Part shown: positions 8,466 through 15,624 of the stretch, piece by piece
How positions within the stretch are numbered: position 1 is the stretch's first letter
How the letters are laid out: each line of letters starts with the position of its first letter
Assembly: GCA_002337045.1 (NCBI GenBank)
Contig: DDFF01000014.1
Coordinates: forward strand, 1 to 27,541
From: Bacteroidetes bacterium UBA1935
Lineage (GTDB): Bacteria; Bacteroidota; Bacteroidia; Chitinophagales; Chitinophagaceae
DNA: 27,541 nucleotides
Direction of reading: 5' to 3'
Notes under the pieces: model-generated
What the model was told of the DNA's origin: nothing
What the model saw: the letters and a program-made list of their open reading frames with translations, nothing else
Databases searched by the model: none
Translations under genes and position numbers: made by a program

Positions 8466-9527
8466 TTCCAGCAACAACCACCAAGGGCCTGTGAGATATG
8501 AATATGTAATTTGTGATACACCACCCACTACACCCATACCATTATTTACATTGCCCTGTATCTTAACAGGCTGCTGGAAAGAATTGTAGCCGGAAGACGG
8601 GTCGTAGGTTTCGTAGGCTTTCAGAAAATCGAAATAGTCTTTAGAAACTGATTTTACATACACGATTATCTTGCCTAATGAAGAGTCCGGCGCAAAGAGA
8701 TTTTCAGGAGTTTTTACAATAAACACGGTAGTTTCATAATCATTACCATTGAAGCGAAGGTCTTTCAGCAAGACTCTTTTGCTGCGTGTAAAAGAACCTA
8801 CATCGTATATATTTTCAGAATAAGGGTCTGCTGTATACAGCGCTTGCCTTACATAATCTCTGTAATAAACAGTATCTACTTTTGTAACTACATTACCCGA
8901 CGAGCGTAGCGACTCATAAGCATCTCTCGCATCACTAATCTTCACCCAACTGCCATTGTACAAAAAGTATGGCGTTGCTGTTGCTTTCTGTTTGAGTGCT
9001 TCTATCATGTAATAATCAGTAGTAGAAAACGGGTCTTTTATTTTCACTTTCACCCTCAATGTACTATCCTGACCATACTTAACAGAAGCGGTATCTGTAA
9101 CAGCAGCTTTTATCTGTTGTGGCATATCTACTATTGTCGTAGCAGTGCCTAGTGTATTGTGTGTAGCAGTAATAGTATATCGCAGCCCTGCAGCAGTAGC
9201 AATACTATTACTGAATGGCAAAGTATACATGCGCTGTGCAAAGCTGTCTACGTAGCCATTCAACGGAAAAGTTTTACCGTTGCTGTCTTTTATTGAAATA
9301 GTAAGATCTTGCAACAACTGAAAACGCAATGTACTATTGGATGCAAGTGCTATGCTCTGTCCTGCCCTCAGGAAGAAGCTGTCACCCACCACCAACTCAC
9401 CAAGCATTGTAATCTTTTTGCTGCCGCCTACAGGCGGTAGTTCCAGATCTTTGTTGCAGGAAGAAGACCACACCAACGTAAGGATGATGCCAACTACAAA
9501 TGTGATATGTAATATTGCCTTCTTCAT
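8463..9527 (-). CDS. DUF4249-family outer-membrane lipoprotein (first pair)
   Basis: A 354-residue lipoprotein precursor: hydrophobic signal MKKAILHITFVVGIILTLVWSSSC, with Cys24 as the likely lipidated residue, followed by NKDLELPPVGG. The beta-rich body (DLTISIKDSNGKTFPLNGYV, LRYTITATHNTLG) and the C-terminal NVNNGMGVVGGVS match the DUF4249 pattern, although similarity to the other copy (5185-6093) is low, suggesting a different ligand. It starts 3 nt after the stop of the STN receptor, pointing to translational coupling. The tail TGPWWLLLE is an unusual hydrophobic ending for the family. Confidence 0.85.
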   Translation of the reverse strand: MKKAILHITFVVGIILTLVWSSSCNKDLELPPVGGSKKITMLGELVVGDSFFLRAGQSIALASNSTLRFQLLQDLTISIKDSNGKTFPLNGYVDSFAQRMYTLPFSNSIATAAGLRYTITATHNTLGTATTIVDMPQQIKAAVTDTASVKYGQDSTLRVKVKIKDPFSTTDYYMIEALKQKATATPYFLYNGSWVKISDARDAYESLRSSGNVVTKVDTVYYRDYVRQALYTADPYSENIYDVGSFTRSKRVLLKDLRFNGNDYETTVFIVKTPENLFAPDSSLGKIIVYVKSVSKDYFDFLKAYETYDPSSGYNSFQQPVKIQGNVNNGMGVVGGVSQITYSYLTGPWWLLLE

Positions 9528-9530
9528 GTA

Positions 9531-12113
9531 CTAAAATGCAAGTTTATAACTGAGGTAAGGGATAAATTGCAGGAAGCTCATGCCTCTTAGCTTAAAGTCT
9601 CCGTTTGATGCATCGCCTGTTGCGTTCACCAGTTCTACATACATGATATTTCGCCTTGCATATGCATTGAATACCCCAAGCGACCATGTGCGTTCATAGT
9701 GCTTACCTTTTCTTTTAGTGAAATTCATACCCACATCCAGCCTGTGTATGGCAGGTAGCCTGTAGTTGTTCCACTGCACATAGTTGTAGGTATAGTTGGC
9801 ACTGTTAACAGCATTGGTAGATGTAATGTGCAGGTTATTATCCAAATCAGGATATATCTGGTCTGGCAGTGTAATGGCTTCGCCTGTCATATAAGACCAT
9901 GAAGCTGCTACATCAAACCTATCAGACGGATGGTAGTCAAGTGTTGTTTTCAGATTGTGCCTTCTGTCGAAACGGTAAGGGAAGGCCTTGCCTTCATTCA
10001 GCTGTGCAAACTTCCTCCATGTCCATGAAAGTGTATATGCAGCAGCCCAGGTAAAACTACCCAGTTTCTTTTTGAAAGACGCCTCCGCACCATAGCTCCA
10101 ACCCGTACCCTGAATAATTTTCTCATCCCACTTCAATGAATTATCGAAGATGTTTTTACCCATACTGTAGGTGGTAGTGTTGGTGATGTCTTTATAATAA
10201 CCTTCGATATTGTAAGTGAGCCCGATTTTTGAAGGCCTGCCCATGTAGCCTACCGTATACAGTGTTGCCTCTTCAGGTTCTATGCGCGATGAGCTGGGTA
10301 TCCAGAAGTCTGTAGGCAAGCCGAATGTAGTATTGCTGATGAGATGCAGAAACTGCGCCATTTCTGTGTAAGATGCATATACAGTATGCGATTTTGCCAG
10401 TTTGTAGGAAGTATAAAAACGCGGCTGCACACTGGAATAATTGAACCGTTCGCTGAACCAGTTGGCAAAGTGAATACCAGGGCGTATCATCCAGCGCTTA
10501 TTAATGCGTACTTCATCTTCTATGAAAACAGAGTATTCGTTTGACTGAAACTTATCTGCAGGCACAAAAGATGTAGGCAGCAATTGTTGAGAATTGATGG
10601 TAAGCATTTCAGCAGGTATAAAAGATGCCGTGCTGAAGTGTACACCAAACTCTATACGCTGCGTGGCAGTTGCATACCAATTGGCATGCAGCCTTAATGC
10701 CCAATCTGTAATAGACGAATTGCCCTGATAAGTGCCTGTGGTAGTCTTACCATCTTTATCTATTTGCTCTTTCTTATCAATCAGTGAATACTTAAACTGA
10801 CTGAACGTAACTATTGTGTTTACAAACAATTTGGGATTAACAATGGTATTCCACTTAGCACTGGCAACAGTATTTCCCCAACGGGCTTTAGAACCGGAGC
10901 CTTCAAAATCGAGCATGATGCCGTCCCTACCATTGTACACACTCACGTACAGCCTGTTGTTCTTATTCAGTATATAATTGGCCTTGCCATTGATATCGTA
11001 AAAATTGAAACCTGCATCTTTTGTAAATGGCTTCCACAACAAATCGAACCAGGTACGCCTGCCAGATACCATGATGGATGCTTTATCTTTTACAAGCGGC
11101 CCTTCCAGATTGATGCTTCCTTTTACTAAACCCATCGTAAACTGTCCGCCCCAACGTTGCATGTCTCCGTCTTTGGTATTCACATCTATTACAGAAGACA
11201 ACCTGCCACCGTAGCGAGACGGAAACGCTCCTTTGTGAAAGTCTACCGACTTTATGGCCTCTGCATTGTAGATAGATGTGAATCCGAAAAAGTGGTCGGT
11301 ATAGTATAATGGCACACCGTCTAAGAGATTGAGGTTTTGCCCCGGATCGCCGCCCCTTACCATTACAGCATTTGTTCCGTCTGTACCAGATTGCACACCC
11401 GATATATGTTGTAATGCACGCATCACATCATTTTCGCCCAATACAGTAGGACGACTTTTGATATCGGCATAGGTAAGGTGCAGATGCTCTGCGGATGTTT
11501 CTTTTTCCGAAACTACTTTTACTTCTTTCAACTGAGAAAGTAAAGACAGCATAATATCTTTTCTGCCGCCTGCTAAACCATCGCTACTGAAAGAATCCGT
11601 GCCGTAACCAATATACGAGCACATTATTTTGTATTTGCCCGCAGGAATTGTAAGGCTGTAGAAACCATAGCTGTTAGTAGTAGTACCTAAACCCAACTCC
11701 GGCACATACACTACGGCGCCAATCAGCACTTCTCTATTCTGCAATTCCTTCACATAACCGTTGACAGTAATTTTCCCTGAAGCAGCAGGCCTACCTTCTG
11801 CCCCCGAAATAAGCAGTATTTTATCTCCGCTTTGCTGCCATGTTACCTGCTGGCCCGCAAGAATAATATTTAATGCCTCTGCAATGGTAATTTCCGTTTC
11901 GGGCAATTGTACCACGCGCCTCACATCTACATAACCATTACTATATGAAACAGGGATATGAGTTTGATGCTCAATATCCCTGATATATTTTTTTACAGAA
12001 CCTTTTGTAAAAGATGGCTTATACCTTGTCTGCAAAGCACTACCCTGTGCACCCGCATCAAAAGATGCCAGTACTACTGATAATGTCAATAGCAGCGTAT
12101 AGATGTAGCGCAT
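9531..12113 (-). CDS. TonB-dependent receptor with N-terminal STN signalling domain
   Basis: An 860-residue FecA-type transducer. Residues 1-23 are a signal peptide. Residues about 31-102 are an STN (secretin/TonB short N-terminal) domain (VKKYIRDIEHQTHIPVSYSN, ITIAEALNIILAGQQVTWQQ). A carboxypeptidase-regulatory-like domain at about 115-190 follows (VNGYVKELQNREVLIGAVVY, NSYGFYSL). The plug is at about 215-320 (VRGGDPGQNLNLLDGVPLY, RYGGRLSSVIDV), then a beta-barrel ending in Phe. In this family ligand binding is passed by the periplasmic STN domain to the FecR anti-sigma factor. Its start is only 3 nt after the fecR stop and its stop only 3 nt before the DUF4249 gene, so fecR, receptor and lipoprotein form one tight unit. 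Ligand unknown. Confidence 0.95.
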   Translation of the reverse strand: MRYIYTLLLTLSVVLASFDAGAQGSALQTRYKPSFTKGSVKKYIRDIEHQTHIPVSYSNGYVDVRRVVQLPETEITIAEALNIILAGQQVTWQQSGDKILLISGAEGRPAASGKITVNGYVKELQNREVLIGAVVYVPELGLGTTTNSYGFYSLTIPAGKYKIMCSYIGYGTDSFSSDGLAGGRKDIMLSLLSQLKEVKVVSEKETSAEHLHLTYADIKSRPTVLGENDVMRALQHISGVQSGTDGTNAVMVRGGDPGQNLNLLDGVPLYYTDHFFGFTSIYNAEAIKSVDFHKGAFPSRYGGRLSSVIDVNTKDGDMQRWGGQFTMGLVKGSINLEGPLVKDKASIMVSGRRTWFDLLWKPFTKDAGFNFYDINGKANYILNKNNRLYVSVYNGRDGIMLDFEGSGSKARWGNTVASAKWNTIVNPKLFVNTIVTFSQFKYSLIDKKEQIDKDGKTTTGTYQGNSSITDWALRLHANWYATATQRIEFGVHFSTASFIPAEMLTINSQQLLPTSFVPADKFQSNEYSVFIEDEVRINKRWMIRPGIHFANWFSERFNYSSVQPRFYTSYKLAKSHTVYASYTEMAQFLHLISNTTFGLPTDFWIPSSSRIEPEEATLYTVGYMGRPSKIGLTYNIEGYYKDITNTTTYSMGKNIFDNSLKWDEKIIQGTGWSYGAEASFKKKLGSFTWAAAYTLSWTWRKFAQLNEGKAFPYRFDRRHNLKTTLDYHPSDRFDVAASWSYMTGEAITLPDQIYPDLDNNLHITSTNAVNSANYTYNYVQWNNYRLPAIHRLDVGMNFTKRKGKHYERTWSLGVFNAYARRNIMYVELVNATGDASNGDFKLRGMSFLQFIPYLSYKLAF

Positions 12114-12116
12114 AGA

Positions 12117-13097
12117 TTACTTTGCCAATATAACGTAGTTGTTATCAGTTTGTTGCCATTTGCATTGGGCAACAAGGCAAAGTTCGTTAAGAATTTCTTC
12201 AATAGATTGATTATTGAAGCTTATGTTTATTAATTGTTGGCGTATATCCGGTGTCATAGTGGCATCAAGTGTTATCTGCGCAGCGTATAACTGCGATAAC
12301 TCGTTGGTTATGTATTCAAGACTTTTGTTCTCGTATATCAATTTACCCGTTTTCCAGAACAGGTAGTTGGTGCCTTCTATGGTAGTTTCTGTAAGCTGCT
12401 GCTGTTTGTAAATACCATGCTCGCCAGGTGTCAGTATCACATAGTTACCGGCTTTTTGCTTGGCAGTCATCTGTACCTTGCCTGTTGCTACAGTAACGGT
12501 GGCATCATTTTCATTGCAGGTAACATCAAAAGACGTTCCCAGTACCCTTACATCTACAGACTGTGCATCAATAATAAATGGCTTCGTTACATCTCTGTGT
12601 ACTTCAAAAAATGCTTCACCTTCCAGGCTCACATTACGTGTATTACCTGCAAAAGTTTTAGGATAGGTAAGCTTACTACCCTTGCGCAGTGTTATATGCG
12701 AATTATCGGGCAGTACCACATCAACATTACCTGTTTCGGCTATCATAGTAACCATACCACTGTCTGCACCGGGGCGCATAATAATGAGCCCTACCAGCAA
12801 AATAGCCGCGATACCGGATGCATACTTCAGCCACAAAGGCATTACCCTGCCTTTTTTCACCTCTGCCGGGGCAACAGCTATTCGAGATGCCACTTTGTCC
12901 CATGCAGCTGTTTTATTGAAAGAACTGCCATTCAGCAATTCTTCAGAACGCTGCCAAGCCTTAGCCACCTGCTCATATACGGTTTTATTACCCGCATCGG
13001 CAGCCAGCCACTCGTCCAGCAGGCGCACATCCTCATCAGAGGCTTCTCCTGCCAGCTTTTTGGCTATGATTATGTCTATCTGCTCGTTCATCTGCAT
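12117..13097 (-). CDS. FecR-family anti-sigma factor with DUF4974 domain
   Basis: A 326-residue single-pass inner-membrane protein. Residues 1-88 are cytoplasmic and should bind the sigma factor (AKKLAGEASDEDVRLLDEWL, typical of FecR N-termini). A transmembrane helix spans about 89-107. The periplasmic FecR domain lies at about 117-210 (VVLPDNSHITLRKGSKLTYP, GEAFFEVHRD, VLGTSFDV). A C-terminal DUF4974 domain at about 255-325 (LEYITNELSQLYAAQITLD, SIEEILNELC) probably contacts the receptor's STN domain. It follows the sigma gene by 40 nt and precedes the STN receptor by 3 nt. A second ATG two codons downstream (13091) is an equally possible start. A candidate ECF promoter lies in the gap upstream. 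Confidence 0.95.
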   Translation of the reverse strand: MQMNEQIDIIIAKKLAGEASDEDVRLLDEWLAADAGNKTVYEQVAKAWQRSEELLNGSSFNKTAAWDKVASRIAVAPAEVKKGRVMPLWLKYASGIAAILLVGLIIMRPGADSGMVTMIAETGNVDVVLPDNSHITLRKGSKLTYPKTFAGNTRNVSLEGEAFFEVHRDVTKPFIIDAQSVDVRVLGTSFDVTCNENDATVTVATGKVQMTAKQKAGNYVILTPGEHGIYKQQQLTETTIEGTNYLFWKTGKLIYENKSLEYITNELSQLYAAQITLDATMTPDIRQQLINISFNNQSIEEILNELCLVAQCKWQQTDNNYVILAK

Positions 13098-13114
13098 GGT
13101 TACTCAACTATTAT

Positions 13115-13140
13115 AACGCATGATTAATAAATAACCCCTA
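13115..13140 (-). promoter_or_regulatory. candidate ECF-sigma promoter before fecR
   Basis: The minus strand reads TAGGGGT (13134-13140, its TAG being the sigma-factor stop codon), 12 nt, ATGCGTT (13115-13121), with 17 nt to the ATG at 13097. It has the same boxes and spacing as the site at 8440-8465. It would allow fecR, receptor and lipoprotein to be transcribed without the sigma gene. Confidence 0.6.
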
Positions 13141-13698
13141 CGCCTGAAATATATTTTTTAATAACAATATCAAAATTAATCCTGCCATGGCACCGCTCTG
13201 CACAAAATCCCGCAGGGTTTTAATTGCCTTACCCATCTGATTTTCAACGGTTTTTACTGAAATATCCAGCGATTCAGCGGTTTGCTTATAGCTCATCCCG
13301 TGCATTTTCACCATCAGGAATACTTCTTTGCATTTGGGTGGCAACTGGTTCAGTGCTTCTGCTATCTTTTTAGACTGTTCATCCGCATCCTCGCGCATTT
13401 GCCTGCCTGTAATAAATGGTTCGGGGTCTGTTTCGGGTTTAGTATCTGTAAACCTGACACCTGAACTTGCCTGTTTCCTCAATGCGGTGATGCAGTTATT
13501 TCTGGTAGCTGTTATCAGGTAAAATTTGGCTTCTTTGCTTTCTATCAAGTCTTTTCGCTGCTCCCAAAATTTTACTAAGGTGTCCTGTACCACATCTTCG
13601 GCAAGATGGCTGTCTTCAAGAAAAGACATAGCATACCTGCAGAGGTTGTCATACTCTCTGTCAAACAAATCTTTAAATGCTCTTTCTGCGGCAGTCAT
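13138..13698 (-). CDS. ECF-type RNA polymerase sigma factor (sigma-70 family)
   Basis: A 186-residue ECF sigma factor. Region 2 lies at about 8-77 (LFDREYDNLCRYAMSFLED, AEDVVQDTLVKFWE). Region 4 lies at about 110-165, with a helix-turn-helix at MSYKQTAESLDISVKTVENQ. There is no region 3, as expected for this group. It is followed by its FecR anti-sigma factor, the standard arrangement for surface signalling. The last 18 residues (GAMAGLILILLLKNIFQA) are strongly hydrophobic, hinting at membrane association. The most likely targets are the four TAGGGGT-type motifs found in this window, one of which lies 27 nt upstream of its own ATG. Confidence 0.95.
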   Translation of the reverse strand: MTAAERAFKDLFDREYDNLCRYAMSFLEDSHLAEDVVQDTLVKFWEQRKDLIESKEAKFYLITATRNNCITALRKQASSGVRFTDTKPETDPEPFITGRQMREDADEQSKKIAEALNQLPPKCKEVFLMVKMHGMSYKQTAESLDISVKTVENQMGKAIKTLRDFVQSGAMAGLILILLLKNIFQA

Positions 13699-13725
13699 TT
13701 TGGGGTGGCAATGCTATTACAAAGA

Positions 13726-13751
13726 AACTAAAACTATATCATAAACCCCTA
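13726..13751 (-). promoter_or_regulatory. candidate ECF-sigma promoter before the sigma gene
   Basis: The minus strand reads TAGGGGT (13745-13751), 12 nt, TTTAGTT (13726-13732), ending 27 nt before the ATG at 13698. The -35-like half matches the other three sites exactly. The -10-like half is weaker, keeping only T at position 2 and the GTT, so autoregulation may be weak or need another factor. The TAGGGG also pairs with CCCCT at 13761-13765 on the minus strand, so it could form part of a weak hairpin after the crp-family gene. Confidence 0.5.
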
Positions 13752-13769
13752 TGGCAATCAAGGGGGATA

Positions 13770-14363
13770 TTATGCGTTATTATTTCTGCTTTTATCTGTT
13801 ATTCGTTTTCTGATGCGGCTGAGCGATTCGGGCTTTACACCTATATAACTGGCAATCTGGTATAAAGGCACTCTTTGCATCAGGTCGGGGTTGGTAGCCA
13901 TCAGCCTTTCATATCGTTGTGAGGGGCTATCGGTAATGTAGGTGGCCTGTAGCTTTTGCCGGTCATGCACTATCTGCTCAAGTATCATACGTGCCATGGT
14001 TTCAAACTTGCGGCTTTTTTCGTACATATCCTGTTCGCGAGCAGCATTGCCGATAACCAATACAGTATCTTCAAGGCATTGAAAAAACCTGTCGGACTGC
14101 ACTTGTACCATTAAACCACCGGGTGGGATAATCCAATCATCTTCCGTAAAAAAATTGCTCGTACGTTCTTCTCCGTCTACTATATAATATTCACGTACAC
14201 ATCCCTTCAATACAAAATAACACTCGGTTGCTATCTCCCCTTCTTTCAGCAAATGTTCACCTTTCAGGCATGTGCGGGTTACAATACTCACTCTGATAGT
14301 AGCCGCTTCTTGTGGTGTAAGCGGCATTATTCTTGAAAAATAGGCTATCAGTTTTTCTTCCAT
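13770..14363 (-). CDS. Crp/Fnr-family transcriptional regulator
   Basis: A 197-residue regulator. Residues about 20-115 form a cyclic-nucleotide-binding-like beta-roll (LKGEHLLKEGEIATECYFVLKGCVREY, TSNFFTEDDWIIPP). Residues about 145-190 form a DNA-binding winged helix (SPSQRYERLMATNPDLMQRV, YQIASYIGVKPESLSRIRKR), close to the many Crp-like regulators of Bacteroidota. The phosphate-binding residues of true cAMP binders are not evident, so its ligand is unknown. It sits in the same orientation between the T9SS-exported protein gene and the ECF sigma gene, 71 nt from the latter. It has no TAGGGGT motif upstream. Whether it acts on the receptor cluster is not shown by the sequence. Confidence 0.92.
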   Translation of the reverse strand: MEEKLIAYFSRIMPLTPQEAATIRVSIVTRTCLKGEHLLKEGEIATECYFVLKGCVREYYIVDGEERTSNFFTEDDWIIPPGGLMVQVQSDRFFQCLEDTVLVIGNAAREQDMYEKSRKFETMARMILEQIVHDRQKLQATYITDSPSQRYERLMATNPDLMQRVPLYQIASYIGVKPESLSRIRKRITDKSRNNNA

Positions 14364-14402
14364 ATAAACAAAGGGATGTTATAAAGATACAAACCGATTG
14401 CT

Positions 14403-14460
14403 AAAGGGTGAGTAGCAAAGCCGGGAACGGCTCTGCTACCTTGCGTCAAAACCACCCTTT
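14403..14460. terminator. nested inverted repeat between T9SS protein gene and crp-family gene
   Basis: The inner hairpin pairs GTAGCA-A-AGCCG (14412-14423) with CGGCT-C-TGCTAC (14428-14439) around a GGAA loop. An outer repeat pairs AAAGGGTG (14403-14410) with CACCCTTT (14453-14460). It lies 16 nt past the stop of the minus-strand gene at 14476. There is no T-run directly after the inner stem, so it is a weak terminator candidate or an RNA-stability structure. Confidence 0.4.
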
Positions 14461-14475
14461 CCTTCTATTTACTAA

Positions 14476-15459
14476 CTATTGTTTTATCAGCTTGTAAGAT
14501 GCTGCGGCGTCACCGTCTATCAGTGTCAGCACATACATACCTGCAGGCGCCATGCTCACATCTATCGTATTTGTACCTGCTGCTACTGTGCCTTTTGCCA
14601 ATACATTGCCGGAAATCGATAACAGCTGATAAGCCATTTCTTTTGTGCCTTTGTTGGTTACATTCACTTTGTCTGTGCAAACCGTAGGGAATACTTTTAT
14701 ATTTTCCGCCTCTGCAAAAGTTGCTATCCCGGTAGACTTCAAAGCAAAGCGATATACTGTACCACTTACAGGGAAAGCGTTTAATGAAGGGAAACTACCT
14801 GAACTAAGTGTTGCGCTATCAAGCGTTGGAGAAGCAGGGCTGCCTTTCAAAAGATATATTTTATCAAAGCTCTGGTCTTCCACCTTCAGGTTGTTGGTAT
14901 AGCCAACAAGCGGGCCACCAAGACCAAAGTATTCTGACAGATATGAAATTTTTGAACTACCGTACCTCATTTCCACTACATCTGTACCTTCATAAAGCCA
15001 CACCTGCATATTCACCGAATCATTTAACGTGCTGTGTGCATCAAGTTCATCTCCAAAACCGGCATTAAACAACTCCAGCTTGAAGATGCGGCTACCTGCT
15101 GCACCTGAAACTGCATAGCGTATCGGTGATTTTGACGTACCGCCAACAATACCTCTGTCTACTATTGCTGTACCAATAATATTGAAAGCAGCAACTGTAC
15201 CTGTAGTATCTGTAGCAATACCCGACATCTCTAACAGATTCAGTTTATTGATAGTTTTTGTACCGATTTTAAAATTGAACCCAAGTGGTACTACATAAGA
15301 AGTACTATCAGTCCAAGCTGTAGTACCATTTACTAGTGTAGCACCTATAAGCGGTGTATACGCCTGATTTTGCACAGTAACCTTGTATGGCATCCGAGCC
15401 TTTGCACCCGTTGCTGCAAGCATGGCAGCCATTGTTAATACTGTTATAAACTGTTTCAT
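14476..15459 (-). CDS. secreted protein with T9SS type A sorting domain
   Basis: A 327-residue exported protein. An N-terminal signal peptide of about 20 residues (MKQFITVLTMAAMLAATGAKA) is followed by a beta-rich domain of unrecognised function. Residues about 255-327 (IKVFPTVCTDKVNVTNKG, YQLLSISGNVLAKGTVAAG, APAGMYVLTLIDGD, YKLIKQ) form a type A Por-secretion sorting domain, in which a common VYPNP motif reads VFPTV. It should therefore cross the outer membrane through the type IX system and be released or anchored. A candidate ECF promoter lies 30 nt upstream of its ATG, suggesting coregulation with the receptor cluster even though the crp-family gene lies between. A role such as ligand capture is possible but speculative. 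Confidence 0.87.
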   Translation of the reverse strand: MKQFITVLTMAAMLAATGAKARMPYKVTVQNQAYTPLIGATLVNGTTAWTDSTSYVVPLGFNFKIGTKTINKLNLLEMSGIATDTTGTVAAFNIIGTAIVDRGIVGGTSKSPIRYAVSGAAGSRIFKLELFNAGFGDELDAHSTLNDSVNMQVWLYEGTDVVEMRYGSSKISYLSEYFGLGGPLVGYTNNLKVEDQSFDKIYLLKGSPASPTLDSATLSSGSFPSLNAFPVSGTVYRFALKSTGIATFAEAENIKVFPTVCTDKVNVTNKGTKEMAYQLLSISGNVLAKGTVAAGTNTIDVSMAPAGMYVLTLIDGDAAASYKLIKQ

Positions 15460-15489
15460 AATGTATGTCTTTATGTTTTACAGTATCAA

Positions 15490-15515
15490 AACACAGAACA
15501 TCTTTCTGACCCCTA
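15490..15515 (-). promoter_or_regulatory. candidate ECF-sigma promoter before the T9SS-exported protein
   Basis: The minus strand reads TAGGGGT (15509-15515), 12 nt, CTGTGTT (15490-15496), then TTGATA, ending 30 nt before the ATG at 15459. The first box is identical to, and the spacing the same as, the three sites in the sigma/receptor cluster; the second box matches ATGCGTT at five of seven positions. The rest of the divergent gap (15460-15624) shows no convincing promoter for the plus-strand AsmA gene. Confidence 0.58.
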
Positions 15516-15624
15516 TGCATGCCAGAAAAGTTTTTCCTACAACAGAAATTAACATAGTGTGTAATGAATAATACATTGCAGCGTTTATGTTTTGCTATAT
15601 TTATAAACAATTACATACTCCCTC

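Noticed and set aside
12417..13127. 236-codon plus-strand open frame opposite fecR
   Set aside because: FecR on the other strand is unmistakable; this frame is Cys-, His- and Tyr-rich shadow sequence with no family resemblance.
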